64,000 nucleotides of DNA from an uncultured Aquimarina sp. (GTDB lineage Bacteria; Bacteroidota; Bacteroidia; Flavobacteriales; Flavobacteriaceae). A program made the position numbers and the translations under genes. Below are positions 9,001-18,615 of this stretch, piece after piece (the first letter of the stretch is position 1; every line of letters begins with the position of its first letter). Below the pieces are notes generated by a model. The model was not told where the DNA came from. It saw only the letters and a list, made by a program, of their open reading frames with translations, and made no database searches. Location: assembly GCF_947495315.1 (NCBI RefSeq), contig NZ_CANLYD010000001.1:1-64000 (forward strand). The letters run 5' to 3'.

Positions 9001-10305
9001 CTAACTTCCAGATGCAATTTGCATTAATATTGTACACAGAATTGCACCATAAGTTCCTACTACATATCCGAAAACGGCTAATAGAACACCAACAGTAGCA
9101 AGAGACGGATGAAAAGCGGCTGCAACTACTGGAGCAGAGGCTGCTCCGCCAATATTTGCTTTACTACCTACGGCAAGGAAAAAGTATGGTGCTTTTATAA
9201 TTTTAGCTACTACAATAAGTAATAATACATGTATCAGCATCCAAACCACTCCGATACCAATTAGTCCAGGATTTTTTAATATTTGAGTTAAATCCATTTT
9301 CATACCAATAGTTGCGACCAATATATAAATAAAGATACTCCCTATTTTACTGGCTCCGGCACCTTCATACTTTTTTGCTTTGGTATACGATAATAAAATT
9401 CCAATGGCAGTCGCTATAGTAATCATCCAGAAAAACTGAGAAGTAAACGATGATAATGCCGAGCTTTTGTCGTTAAAAATTTCAAAATTATCAGATAAGA
9501 AATCAGACATACCATTGGCTCCCCAATGTGCCAATCCAACGGTAGTAAATGCAATGGAAAGCATAACCATATAATCCGTCAATGTGGGATTTCTAGTAAT
9601 ACTCTCCGAATAGGAAGATACCTTTTCTTTAAGGGATTCTATGGCACTACTATCTGCTTTGAGCCAACGATCAATTTTTTCACTTTTGCCAATACCAATA
9701 AGTAGAATAGCCATCCATATTTGAGCAACCACGATATCCACTAATACCATACCACCATATTTATCCGGATTATACTCATAAATTTCCAGCATAGCGGCCT
9801 GATTGGCGCCTCCACCGATCCAGCTACCAGCTAGTGTAGATAATCCTCTCCAGACAGCATCAAATCCAGCTCCTCCTACAGTTTCTGGTGAGAATATAGA
9901 GATGATTAATATGGCTAAAGGACCACCAATAATAACACCTACTGTACCTGTGAAGAACATTATCAATGCCTTTGGACCTAGATTAAATATTCCTTTTAGA
10001 TCAATACTTAAAGTCATTAAAACTAATGAAGCAGGTAATAAATACCTACTAGCTATGTAATATACGTCGGATGATTTTTTTATAAGTTCTCCGTCCGAAT
10101 CTAACTCTTTCCATTCAGGAGCAATGATTCCAAGAGAAGTAAATATTGCCGGAATAAAATAGCAAAGTAAAAGAGCAGGAACAAACTTATAGAACCCTTT
10201 CCAAAAACTTGTTTTAATTGAAGATGTATAAAATACCAGTCCTAGACATAGAAATAGTATTCCAAAAACTATAGTGTCATTGGTAAAAAAAGGAGCATTT
10301 TCCAT
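9001..10305 (-). CDS. DUF819 family integral membrane protein
   Basis: 434 residues with about twelve hydrophobic segments. The family is recognisable from AGSWIGGGANQAAM near residue 160, from KANIGGAASAPVVAAAF near residue 385 and from the overall length. DUF819 (YjcL-like) proteins resemble sodium/anion transporters in fold, and their substrate is generally not known. The gene is separate from its neighbours, 60 bp from the DUF4369 lipoprotein and 139 bp from the next gene. No regulatory signal is evident. Confidence 0.85.
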   Translation of the reverse strand: MENAPFFTNDTIVFGILFLCLGLVFYTSSIKTSFWKGFYKFVPALLLCYFIPAIFTSLGIIAPEWKELDSDGELIKKSSDVYYIASRYLLPASLVLMTLSIDLKGIFNLGPKALIMFFTGTVGVIIGGPLAILIISIFSPETVGGAGFDAVWRGLSTLAGSWIGGGANQAAMLEIYEYNPDKYGGMVLVDIVVAQIWMAILLIGIGKSEKIDRWLKADSSAIESLKEKVSSYSESITRNPTLTDYMVMLSIAFTTVGLAHWGANGMSDFLSDNFEIFNDKSSALSSFTSQFFWMITIATAIGILLSYTKAKKYEGAGASKIGSIFIYILVATIGMKMDLTQILKNPGLIGIGVVWMLIHVLLLIVVAKIIKAPYFFLAVGSKANIGGAASAPVVAAAFHPSLATVGVLLAVFGYVVGTYGAILCTILMQIASGS

Positions 10306-10444
10306 AGTGTGAGTTCATTTTTTTGTGAGATGGGTTGCAAAATACAATTTTTGTAAAGATTTAAATTTATTCCTTTTCGTATTTTGAAAATAACTCACAT
10401 ATAGAAATGATTTCCGAAGCTCTTGTTTTTAAAGTTATAAGCTT

Positions 10445-10900
10445 TTATTGGCGAATAAGGTAGTAAGAAAACCCTTTATCATCTTCATCCAATACTTGCA
10501 CAAATAATTTTGAATCATTAATTTTTTGATACTGAATTTTTCTAGGAAAATCGTGTGATAAATTTTCAAATGAAAGTTTATCCGTTATAGAGTTATTTAA
10601 GGTAAAGTTGATTGTTTTTCCATCATTTTGATTGGGTACGGTAGCTTGGTATATAATTGTATCATTTATTTTTTTTATAAGGAGATGTTCTGAAACTTTT
10701 TTAATTCTCTCAATTAATTTATATGAAACTCCAATAAATTGATCGCCTTTTTCTTTTTTCCATTCTTCATAAGTAGTTTTGTTTTCAATCTTCCATACTC
10801 CGACCATAAAATTTAATTCTTTTATTTCAGTTTGACCTATACAGGAGTTTAAAAAACATAAGGTTATAAATATGATGCTGGTGTAATTTACTTTTTTCAT
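10445..10900 (-). CDS. Small lipoprotein, DUF6265-like
   Basis: 151 residues. The signal peptide ends at LNSC, giving a lipid-anchored C20. The pattern ELNFMVGVWKIEN near residue 30, then EEWKKEKGDQFIGVSYK and LSHDFPRKIQYQ, fits the DUF6265 family, small beta-barrel-like proteins of unknown function. It lies 70 bp downstream of an AraC-type regulator on the same strand and may be cotranscribed. I call the family with moderate confidence because no search could be made. Confidence 0.65.
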   Translation of the reverse strand: MKKVNYTSIIFITLCFLNSCIGQTEIKELNFMVGVWKIENKTTYEEWKKEKGDQFIGVSYKLIERIKKVSEHLLIKKINDTIIYQATVPNQNDGKTINFTLNNSITDKLSFENLSHDFPRKIQYQKINDSKLFVQVLDEDDKGFSYYLIRQ

Positions 10901-10970
10901 AATTGTTAAGTTTTAATAAAAAGTAAATATATTTTAGAGATGTATAGTAGTATTGTAAAAAACCGACAAC

Positions 10971-11777
10971 TTACTTTTTTAGGAAAAAATTTGCCATATT
11001 TTCATCAGTAAAACCATATTTCGAGGGGTCTTCTCCAGTAAATTCCTTGAAGTTTTTTATAAAATGAGATTGATCATAAAAGCCTGCCAAATAGGTGATA
11101 TCGGACCAATTGAAGTCTTGGTGATTGAGTAAATCAAATATGTTTGAAAAACGAATAACTCTGCTAAATAATTTTGGTGTTAGTCCTATATGTGACTTAA
11201 AATAGCGCTCCAAACTTCTTTCACTTATACCAGTTTGTTCATAAACATCACTTAAAAGTACTTTTCCTTTTTTGCTAATAATTAATTCTACAGCTTCTTG
11301 ACCATTAGTAGATACGCTGTTTTTTGAATCATAAAAATCTAACAAGTGGTTTTCTATATGTTTAATTTTTTTATCAAATATACTATTCCCAATAGCAATT
11401 TGTTTGATTGTTTTTAGTTTTTCCAGAAGACTTTTAGGGATATCAATTACATTGTTTGTAATCTGAAACATCTCTATATTAAAAAGGGTTTTTAAGGCCC
11501 AAGGCTGAAATTTAATGGCAAATATCCTTGTTTTACCAGTGTTTTCAAGATAAAAATAATTTTTGATCTGCCCGGCTATTAAACTCATCCCTTGCTCCGA
11601 CCAGTGACCTTGGATATTAGTTTTATAAGGTTGGCCATAGTGAAAAATCATTTCAGGATATCCATCCGGAATAATTTTCTCTTTCCTTATGGTTTGATCT
11701 GATTCACTATCAACCATCCAAAAATTTTTTACAGTTTTGGATAATTGAGTATTCGGTTCTTTTTGTTTGTAAATCAA
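10971..11777 (-). CDS. AraC family transcriptional regulator with DUF6597-like N-terminal domain
   Basis: 268 residues. The C-terminal ~100 residues hold two helix-turn-helix motifs: SDVYEQTGISERSLERYFKSHIGLTPK, then DITYLAGFYDQSHFIKNFKEFTGEDPSKY, the classical AraC signature. The N-terminal domain begins YKQKEPNTQLSKTVKNFW with an IIPDGYPEMIFHYG motif, matching DUF6597-type sensor domains. Its ligand is unknown. The downstream lipoprotein gene is the obvious first target candidate, but that is only positional. Confidence 0.88.
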   Translation of the reverse strand: MIYKQKEPNTQLSKTVKNFWMVDSESDQTIRKEKIIPDGYPEMIFHYGQPYKTNIQGHWSEQGMSLIAGQIKNYFYLENTGKTRIFAIKFQPWALKTLFNIEMFQITNNVIDIPKSLLEKLKTIKQIAIGNSIFDKKIKHIENHLLDFYDSKNSVSTNGQEAVELIISKKGKVLLSDVYEQTGISERSLERYFKSHIGLTPKLFSRVIRFSNIFDLLNHQDFNWSDITYLAGFYDQSHFIKNFKEFTGEDPSKYGFTDENMANFFLKK

Positions 11778-11802
11778 TTATTAGTGTTGTAAATAGATTT
11801 TA

Positions 11803-13698
11803 TTAATCATTAATCCAACTCTTCAAGATTGTTATTTGTTTTTTAGTGGCATCTGGATTTTGTTTTAGAACAATCTTTTCTACAGTAGGCGCAATTACCT
11901 TAGAAGTAAGTTTTAATATATTTTGATCTCGTTCTATAATAAAAACAATATCATCGCCAATATTCCATTTACTAGAATCACTAAAAAGGTCATAGATGTT
12001 TTTAATTGTGTATTTTTTATTATTAATACCTAATAAAAAATCACCACTTTTTATCCCTATATTTCTTAAAAAATTGTTGCGTTCTGCACCAGCAGTAAAA
12101 ACTACTTTTTTGTTGGATTCAGAGCCTTTGATAAAAGGTTCTTGTTCATGAATAAAATAGGCAGATGGAATTTCTATTGTATTGTAGATCAATCCAGCTT
12201 TTTCCAAATAAAAACCATAATCAATAGGTGTATTGTTTACTACGTGAGACTCTAAAAAATCTGCTACTTCTGGGTAAGAAACTTCTTTTATTATTTCAAT
12301 CAACTCAGCATCCTTAAAAGGTTTTTCACTACCAAATCTGCCAGATAATCCTCTAATTAGATCTACAATGCCATAAGCTCCATTACTTTTTTCACGCATA
12401 ATGATATCAATACACATAGAAATCAGAGCCCCTTTTTCGTATACATTACGATAATTGTCCAGGTATGGATCTTGTAAGATGTTTTTACTCATTTTAGTAA
12501 AAGACATAGTATCATCAAATACTTTGGAGTTGTTTATCTTTTCCAGAATTCTTTCGAAAAAATCTTCTTTGCCAATAAGTGCCTGATTTATTTGAAACAG
12601 TATTGAGAAATACTCTGTTGTTCCTTCATAAAGCCATAAATGTTCAGACATTTTTGGGTTGTTGTAATCAAAATCATGAATTTCCTCAGAATGTATGCTT
12701 AGTGGTGTAACAATATGAAAAAATTCATGCGAAACAACATCGGTTAGTGATTCATTTAATTTTTCAAGGGGTATAGATTCAGGAAGAACAACTACTGTAG
12801 ATGTATTATGTTCTAACGCACCAAAACCTTTAGCATCATCATTTTTGGCAGAAGAAAGGTATAGTAAAACACTGTATTTTTTTGTTGTATTTATAGGTCC
12901 TAAAAAATTCTTTTGTGCCCTGATCACTCGTTCCATTTGTGGCATCAATTGTGCCGCTCGATGCAATTTATTTGGAGAATAGACACTTAGCAAAATTTCA
13001 ATCTCATTAATATTAAAGGTTACTTTATCCGGAATCGAATACATTATGGGATAATCAGCCAAATCAGCGTATCTTTTAAATACAAAAAGGTCGGTGTCAT
13101 ACTTGGCACCTGCCTGAGGTTCTTTAGGTAAATATTCGGATAAAGAAGTAGAAGCTTCCATATCCAAAGGGTGTTTAATAAAAAGATTATATTTCTTTTC
13201 TTTCATTTTATCAAAATATCCTACGAAAGCATATAGATTTAAAACGAAATTTTTATTACTTAAGATGTTTGTTCCTGTTGGAGAAAATATTTGATGAGTA
13301 CCTTCAGTATCAAAAGTATCATTCACTAAATAAGTTATGGAACTTAACCGTTTTGAATTATTAATTTTCCAACGATTATCTCCAAGCTTTTCTACCAATA
13401 GTTCATTTCCTTGATTATCAAAAGCTTTAAATTCTTCAATATATTTTCCGTAATTATTATTTTGATAAGTGCCAGGAACGATTTTAGGGAGATAATAACT
13501 AACCGTGTCTTTTGTTAAATTGGTTACTTTTAGTTCTACTTTTACTTTATCATTGATAATATTTACTAAATCCAAAGAAGCTATAATAGGGGTATGATCT
13601 ACTGTCATTGTAGATTCTGCAGTTTTACAACCCACTACAGAATTTAATACAGCGATGTAAAGGATTAGAATTCTAATCTGGTTAATTTTTCTTAGCAC
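11803..13698 (-). CDS. M61 family metallopeptidase with PDZ domain, lipoprotein
   Basis: 631 residues. A signal sequence ends at VVGC, so C24 is probably lipidated. The N-terminal beta-rich domain (about 35-230) is followed by the catalytic domain with SHEFFH: H324, E325 and H328 are the HExxH zinc motif, and the third ligand is likely the glutamate of LWLYEGTTEYF. A PDZ-like domain occupies about 510-605 (GIKSGDFLLGINNKKY). M61 enzymes (glycyl aminopeptidase type) cleave N-terminal Gly or Ala; here it should act in the periplasm or at the surface. It is last in a three-gene minus-strand operon, 5 bp after the HAD gene. Confidence 0.9.
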   Translation of the reverse strand: MLRKINQIRILILYIAVLNSVVGCKTAESTMTVDHTPIIASLDLVNIINDKVKVELKVTNLTKDTVSYYLPKIVPGTYQNNNYGKYIEEFKAFDNQGNELLVEKLGDNRWKINNSKRLSSITYLVNDTFDTEGTHQIFSPTGTNILSNKNFVLNLYAFVGYFDKMKEKKYNLFIKHPLDMEASTSLSEYLPKEPQAGAKYDTDLFVFKRYADLADYPIMYSIPDKVTFNINEIEILLSVYSPNKLHRAAQLMPQMERVIRAQKNFLGPINTTKKYSVLLYLSSAKNDDAKGFGALEHNTSTVVVLPESIPLEKLNESLTDVVSHEFFHIVTPLSIHSEEIHDFDYNNPKMSEHLWLYEGTTEYFSILFQINQALIGKEDFFERILEKINNSKVFDDTMSFTKMSKNILQDPYLDNYRNVYEKGALISMCIDIIMREKSNGAYGIVDLIRGLSGRFGSEKPFKDAELIEIIKEVSYPEVADFLESHVVNNTPIDYGFYLEKAGLIYNTIEIPSAYFIHEQEPFIKGSESNKKVVFTAGAERNNFLRNIGIKSGDFLLGINNKKYTIKNIYDLFSDSSKWNIGDDIVFIIERDQNILKLTSKVIAPTVEKIVLKQNPDATKKQITILKSWIND

Positions 13699-13703
13699 AA
13701 GTA

Positions 13704-14510
13704 TTAGATATTGTTTTTAATATATGTAGCTACACCATCTTCTTTTCCGGATAGGGTAACTACATCAGCAATTTTTAAGGTTTCAGGCTTAGCGTTGGCA
13801 ACTGCAACTCCAGTGCCAACAGCTTTTATCATAGCAATATCGTTATAATTATCGCCAAAAGCTACTGCATCTGATAGAGAAATTTTATAATGCGTGTTCA
13901 GCAACAATTCGATGGCAGTTAATTTTGAAATGCTTTTATGAGCAACCTCTATATATGTTGGTTTGGAGCGATATAAATGTAATGTATTACTAAAATTGGT
14001 TTCCAAAAATCTAAATGCCTGATCAATGTATTTTTCATCACCCATACACATGATTTTATGAGCACCTTTACTTTTAGTTTTCCAGTTTTCAATAACTTCT
14101 TTAGTTGATTTTACTACAGGAGTTACTTTAGTGTTTTGAGCTTCTCTATTAGCCCAAAAATCCATTTGAGGTACAAACCAATCATCATCGTGGTATAAGC
14201 TTATATGAAATAAGTTATCCTTATTAAATGTATGTAGCTTTTGTATAATATTTGGAGCTATGAACGTAGAATGAATTGGTTTTTTATCGACTAGAATTAA
14301 TCCACCATTATAACAAATTAAAGGAAGGTGGGTAATATTTAGTTCTTCTTGTAAATGTGTCATAGCACTTGGCATGCGAGAAGAAATTAATATAACGGGA
14401 ATAGTATCTTTTATGCGTTTTATCTCAGAAATAGTGAAGTCAGAAAGTTCTCTTTCGGCATTAAGAAGTGTTCCATCGATATCAGAAAATACAATGCGAT
14501 GTGGATTCAA
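13704..14510 (-). CDS. Cof-type HAD-IIB phosphatase
   Basis: 268 residues. Motif I is FSDIDGTLLN with the nucleophilic and acid/base aspartates. Motif II is ISSRM, motif III the lysine in SKLTAIELL, and motif IV GDNYNDIAM. The large cap between motifs II and III (about 75-195) marks class IIB, which dephosphorylates sugar phosphates or cofactors such as FMN and PLP. No ATG is available near the N-terminus; the TTG at 14508-14510 gives a normal start four residues before the first beta-strand, so I accept it with some doubt. It sits between the hydrolase gene (37 bp) and the M61 gene (5 bp). Confidence 0.88.
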   Translation of the reverse strand: MNPHRIVFSDIDGTLLNAERELSDFTISEIKRIKDTIPVILISSRMPSAMTHLQEELNITHLPLICYNGGLILVDKKPIHSTFIAPNIIQKLHTFNKDNLFHISLYHDDDWFVPQMDFWANREAQNTKVTPVVKSTKEVIENWKTKSKGAHKIMCMGDEKYIDQAFRFLETNFSNTLHLYRSKPTYIEVAHKSISKLTAIELLLNTHYKISLSDAVAFGDNYNDIAMIKAVGTGVAVANAKPETLKIADVVTLSGKEDGVATYIKNNI

Positions 14511-14547
14511 TAATATAAGATTTGGGTTACTAAATTTTACAGATTGG

Positions 14548-15492
14548 TTATTTGTTCACGAAGTTAATAATACTGCTGGTAACTTCGGGCATAATTTTTA
14601 ACCAGTATTCATTATAGGATTTATGATTTTCTAATCTACTTCCTTTTATCTCTCTGAGAATGTGATTCATGTTTTCTATAATTACATAATCGGCATTAGG
14701 AACAGCCTCCTTTAATTTTTCTGCTTCAGAAACTTCCACCTGTAGATCCTTATCACCTTGTAATATTAGAATAGGGATGTCTATGTTTTTTATTTCATCT
14801 GATGGAGTATATTTTATCCAGGATTTCATAAAATGCTGTAACTTATAACTAAAAATAGATTCTAGCGCCGGATCATAATTCATAGCTCTTCCTTTTTCTT
14901 TTAAGTCAGTAAATGCTACTGCTGCACTTTTATCCAATCCTGGCGCCTGTTTTTCAAGTTGCTGAATAACAATTTGATCTACAGATTGCGCATTTCCGGC
15001 GATAGATATAAATCCATCTACATCGTTTTTAGCAGCCATAATCCCTATCAATGAACCTTGACCATGACCGGCTAAAATAATCTTGGTGTAATTTCCGTTT
15101 TTTCGAAAATATTCTACAATTGATTGTGCATCTTGAATAAAGTGGTCTAGTGAGATTTCATGTTCTCGAATACCAAGAGCATCAATTTTAAAAAGTCTTT
15201 TATCATATCTATATGTGGCAATACCTTGCTTTGCTAAGTCGATAGCTAATAATTTAAAAGCATCATTCTTAGACATTCTGTCATTACCTTCTCTATTGAT
15301 AGCTCCTGCATCCATAATAAAAATAACAAGAGGAACACGATCATCAGAATATGGAGTAGCCAAGGTTCCTTCAATAAAACGATTTACTCTAACAATAGCA
15401 GAGTTATATTCTTTTTCTTCACTCGCTTCTTTTTCTTGTGCTAAACAAAATGTTGTAATGGCAATCAGTAAAATTGAAAACCGTGTTTTCAT
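14548..15492 (-). CDS. Secreted alpha/beta hydrolase
   Basis: 314 residues with a signal peptide (MKTRFSILLIAITTFCLAQ). The nucleophile elbow is AGHGQGS, with the serine as nucleophile. An acidic residue lies in LILQGDKDLQV and the histidine in ENMNHILRE, forming a complete triad. The fold resembles dienelactone-hydrolase or S9-like esterases found in Bacteroidota. The substrate cannot be told. First gene of the operon with the HAD phosphatase and M61 peptidase. Confidence 0.87.
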   Translation of the reverse strand: MKTRFSILLIAITTFCLAQEKEASEEKEYNSAIVRVNRFIEGTLATPYSDDRVPLVIFIMDAGAINREGNDRMSKNDAFKLLAIDLAKQGIATYRYDKRLFKIDALGIREHEISLDHFIQDAQSIVEYFRKNGNYTKIILAGHGQGSLIGIMAAKNDVDGFISIAGNAQSVDQIVIQQLEKQAPGLDKSAAVAFTDLKEKGRAMNYDPALESIFSYKLQHFMKSWIKYTPSDEIKNIDIPILILQGDKDLQVEVSEAEKLKEAVPNADYVIIENMNHILREIKGSRLENHKSYNEYWLKIMPEVTSSIINFVNK

Positions 15493-15620
15493 AGATATAG
15501 GGGTTTATAGGATCTGTATGTAAGAAACGACAAATATGTTGCCATATTTTAGGGTTAATTCTTTTTGATCAAAATGTATTATAAAAATAACATTTAACGA
15601 TTCACTAACATACCCTTTTT

Positions 15621-15628
15621 TATCTTTG
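15621..15628 (+). promoter_or_regulatory. -7 promoter element of the S1/P1 nuclease gene
   Basis: TATCTTTG matches TAnnTTTG exactly and lies 17 bp before the ATG. No good TTTG is seen 19 bp upstream. Confidence 0.55.
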
Positions 15629-15645
15629 CTTCAAAATATAAAATT

Positions 15646-16428
15646 ATGAATACTCGCTACATTATACTTTTATTACTTCTTACTATTTCTATTAAGGGAT
15701 TTTCAGTAACCGAGGATTGGGGAAAAACCGGACATAGAGTTACAGGAGAAATTGCAGATAACTATCTTACGAAAAAAGCTAAGAGAAATATCGCAGAACT
15801 TCTGAAGGGTAAAGGATTAGCTTTCGTGTCTATTTATGCGGATGAAATTAAAAGTGATGATAGATATAGAGTATATAGCCCTTGGCATTATGTTAATTTT
15901 TCTTTTGATAAAAAGTATGGAGAGGATACACCTAGCGAGCGCGGTGATTTAATCCAGGGAATACAAAAATGTATAGAGATATTAAAAAGTGACACTGCTT
16001 CTGAAGAAGATAAAGAGTTTTATCTTAAAATGTTGGTACATTTTATAGGTGATTTACATCAACCATTACATGTTGGTAGAGGAGAAGATAAAGGGGGAAA
16101 TGACATTCAGGTACGTTGGTTTAATGATGGTTCTAATTTACATAGAGTTTGGGATAGTGAGATGATTGATTATTATAAAATGAGCTATACAGAATTGGCT
16201 AACAATGCAGATGAATTATCGTTGTCAGAAGTAGAAGCTATAGAAAAAGGAGATGTTTTGGATTGGATTTATGAATCTCAAAGTCTTGCAAAAAAAGTGT
16301 ACGCTTCGGCTAATATAGGAGAAAAGTTAGGTTATAAATATGTATACAATCATTTTCCAACTGTACGCTCTCAACTACAAAAAGGAGGAATACGATTAGC
16401 TAAAATATTAAATGATATTTTTGGGTAA
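15646..16428 (+). CDS. S1/P1 family nuclease, secreted
   Basis: 260 residues. After a signal peptide the mature protein begins close to the tryptophan of DWGKTGHRVTGEIA; in this family the mature N-terminal Trp helps bind zinc. Other ligands lie in YADEIKSD, in HYVNFSF, in the HFIGDLHQPLHVG block and in NLHRVWDSE. The set is complete for the three-zinc phospholipase C/P1 nuclease site. It should degrade single-stranded DNA or RNA outside the cytoplasm, as a way to obtain phosphate and nucleosides. Stand-alone gene, convergent with the AraC regulator that follows 11 bp later. Confidence 0.93.
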   Translation: MNTRYIILLLLLTISIKGFSVTEDWGKTGHRVTGEIADNYLTKKAKRNIAELLKGKGLAFVSIYADEIKSDDRYRVYSPWHYVNFSFDKKYGEDTPSERGDLIQGIQKCIEILKSDTASEEDKEFYLKMLVHFIGDLHQPLHVGRGEDKGGNDIQVRWFNDGSNLHRVWDSEMIDYYKMSYTELANNADELSLSEVEAIEKGDVLDWIYESQSLAKKVYASANIGEKLGYKYVYNHFPTVRSQLQKGGIRLAKILNDIFG

Positions 16429-16439
16429 AAGAATTTTTT

Positions 16440-17306
16440 TTACTCACTAACAGCAAGATCCTTTCGATATTGCTTAGGAGACATAGAGAAATATTTTTTA
16501 AAAGTTTTGGTAAGGTGACTCTCATCAGTATATCCCAATTGATATGCAATTTCTGCAATAGTAAACTCGGTGTTTTGTAACCTGTATTCGACCAGTTTCA
16601 TTTTATACTTAGTCACATATTGATGGATTGACTCTCCGGTGGCTTTCTTAAAATATGTACTGATAGAGCTCTGAGACATATTAAACTTATCTGCCATATA
16701 ATTTATCTTAGTGAGATCATTATCATATACATTTTGCCTAATATGACCTAGTATTTGATCTATTCTAGAATCATTTAATGATACATTTCTGTTATTAGAA
16801 CTGTATTTAGCAGAAATATTCCGAACAATAATACTTAATATAGTACTGATTGCATTAGAAATGATTTCCTGGTAATATATTTTCTCATTTTTAAATTCTT
16901 CCATTACCACATTATGAATATCCCAGATAATCCTGCGGTCTTCTTCGTGAGAGATTACATCTCCGGGAATAATATTGGGATGATGAAGAAGTTGCTCGAT
17001 TCTCTGAAGCCAATATTTCCTATCGGGTAAGTTGACTTTACTCGAAAATAAAAGTTCGGTAAACTTAAAATGTGTAAATGCAGAGTGCTTTTCTATTTCA
17101 AAATGATGCGTGTCTTCAGGCGCTAAGAGAAATATATCATCCTTTTTATAACGAAACCGAATTCCATTAATAGTATGATAACCGCTTCCATTCTCAACAA
17201 AAATAATCTCAAAATAATTATGATTATGTGGTTCCGCTTCCCATTTATCAAATGAATATTGATGTACAACAAAGGTCTCGTGTAAGGTATAACGATTCAT
17301 AATCAA
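16440..17306 (-). CDS. AraC family transcriptional regulator with cupin N-terminal domain
   Basis: 288 residues. The N-terminal cupin (about 10-100) carries EPHNHNYFEIIFVENGSG, typical of sugar- or effector-sensing AraC proteins. The C-terminal domain has both helix-turn-helix units: INYMADKFNMSQSSISTYFKKATGES and FTIAEIAYQLGYTDESHLTKTFKKYF. The divergent neighbour, 200 bp away on the other strand, is a DoxX-like membrane protein and a plausible target, but no operator could be identified. Confidence 0.9.
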   Translation of the reverse strand: MIMNRYTLHETFVVHQYSFDKWEAEPHNHNYFEIIFVENGSGYHTINGIRFRYKKDDIFLLAPEDTHHFEIEKHSAFTHFKFTELLFSSKVNLPDRKYWLQRIEQLLHHPNIIPGDVISHEEDRRIIWDIHNVVMEEFKNEKIYYQEIISNAISTILSIIVRNISAKYSSNNRNVSLNDSRIDQILGHIRQNVYDNDLTKINYMADKFNMSQSSISTYFKKATGESIHQYVTKYKMKLVEYRLQNTEFTIAEIAYQLGYTDESHLTKTFKKYFSMSPKQYRKDLAVSE

Positions 17307-17470
17307 TTTTTCTTTTGTCTTAAAGTTACAAAAATAAAATCAAACAAAATAACTGTTTTATACTTGTATTTTTAAACTATATCATTTGATGTTGTTGATA
17401 ATTAGTTGATTATGTTTTTATTGTACAAGTTGTTACGATAGTTTTACAAGTAAATAGCATGAGAGACTTA

Positions 17471-17478
17471 TATTTTTG
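17471..17478 (+). promoter_or_regulatory. -7 promoter element that decides the start of the DoxX-like gene
   Basis: TATTTTTG matches TAnnTTTG. It lies downstream of the first in-frame ATG at 17459, so that ATG would fall outside the transcript; this favours the ATG at 17507. Confidence 0.5.
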
Positions 17479-17506
17479 CAGCGCGAATTTTTTACACAAA
17501 TCAGCG

Positions 17507-17920
17507 ATGAAATTTAGAATTTATTTATATGCTATTGCAAGAATATTATTTGGACTAGCATTAACGTTTAATGGGGCTTATAACGTAATTGTTTATCCTA
17601 AGTTTTTAGCTTGTTTAGATGATCATTTCGAAAGAACTACCATACTTGATTTTGAAATTATAGAATTTTTTCTAGTATTAGTTCCCTTTGCTGAGTTTAT
17701 TATTGGTTTGCTTCTGATGATTGGTTGTTATACTAGAAAAGTTTTAATATCCTCTATAATTTTATTTTTATTTATAGTTATGTATTTGTTAGACGCAAAT
17801 TCTGAAATTATGATATTTGTTTATACAGTTTTCTTACTGATGTCTGGAATTTTATTAAGAAAGGATAATTATAATCTAAAATCGATGGATTATTCCAGAG
17901 ACTCTTACCAAATGATATAA
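17507..17920 (+). CDS. DoxX/MauE-like four-helix membrane protein
   Basis: 137 residues from the ATG at 17507. A longer frame begins at 17459, but its extra 16 residues look non-coding and precede a likely -7 element. Four hydrophobic segments fit the DoxX/MauE fold: ARILFGLALTFNG, the PFAEFIIGLLLMIG helix ending in CYTRK, SSIILFLFIVMYLL, and VYTVFLLMSGILL. Several such proteins help redox or electron-carrier maturation, but the function of this one is unknown. It is alone, divergent from the AraC gene. Confidence 0.72.
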   Translation: MKFRIYLYAIARILFGLALTFNGAYNVIVYPKFLACLDDHFERTTILDFEIIEFFLVLVPFAEFIIGLLLMIGCYTRKVLISSIILFLFIVMYLLDANSEIMIFVYTVFLLMSGILLRKDNYNLKSMDYSRDSYQMI

Positions 17921-18002
17921 ATAAGTAGTGATACTCATCATATGGGATTCTAACAGTTGACCTTGTTTAAAATGTAAATCTTTATGATTTGAAATGAGTT
18001 TT

Positions 18003-18605
18003 TTAATCAATAATTCTAAAAGTCAGATTAATACGCGGTTTCATAACTTTTTTGGATTTTGGTAATTGATGTAACCAGTTTTTCTGTGTTTTTCCTTTCA
18101 TTATAAGTAAACTACCATGTTGTAGCAAGATTTTTTGTTTTAGATCTTTTGTTTTATGTTTGAAATGAAACCAGCGTTCTTCACCTAAACTTATAGACGC
18201 TATTATTGGTTCTGTACCAAGTTCTTTTTCATTATCCGCATGCCAACCATTACTATCTTGACCATCTCTATACAGATTAAGTAGGCAGGTAGTAAATATT
18301 CCTAAACTTATATTTTCTATTTCTTCTTTAATCATTAATAACTCCTCTGTAAATTGATGAGGTTTCATGGTGATATTAGAGTAAGTATAGGTGTTTTTAT
18401 TGTTAGCATATAATGAAGTCAGTCGAGGTTGTTTATATACTTTGCCAAAAACCTTAATATCGTCTTGCTGCCATTTGATAGATTCTTTTAAGGCTTTAAA
18501 TAAATGATCAGCTTTGTTTTTATCGAAAAAATTAGGATAATAGCGTACATCACCATCGGGCATTTTTAATTGAATATCATCATTTTGGGAAGTAAATAAG
18601 TCCAA
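18003..18605 (-). CDS. AlkB-like 2-oxoglutarate/iron-dependent dioxygenase
   Basis: 200 residues. Iron ligands are complete: GWHADNE supplies the HxD pair, and the distal histidine is in NWLHQLPK. The 2-oxoglutarate-binding arginines are in KPRINLTFR. The nucleotide-recognition lid includes QPRLTSLYA and NLYRDGQDS. AlkB enzymes remove alkyl groups from DNA or RNA bases by oxidation; the short form resembles the AlkB-like proteins common in Bacteroidota. It is last in a minus-strand operon, 10 bp after a DoxX-family gene, so it may be expressed as part of a stress response. Confidence 0.92.
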   Translation of the reverse strand: MDLFTSQNDDIQLKMPDGDVRYYPNFFDKNKADHLFKALKESIKWQQDDIKVFGKVYKQPRLTSLYANNKNTYTYSNITMKPHQFTEELLMIKEEIENISLGIFTTCLLNLYRDGQDSNGWHADNEKELGTEPIIASISLGEERWFHFKHKTKDLKQKILLQHGSLLIMKGKTQKNWLHQLPKSKKVMKPRINLTFRIID

Positions 18606-18615
18606 CTTGTATGGT

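Noticed and set aside
17459..17506. Upstream extension of the DoxX-like protein
   Set aside because: The extra 16 codons overlap a likely -7 element, so they would not be in the transcript.
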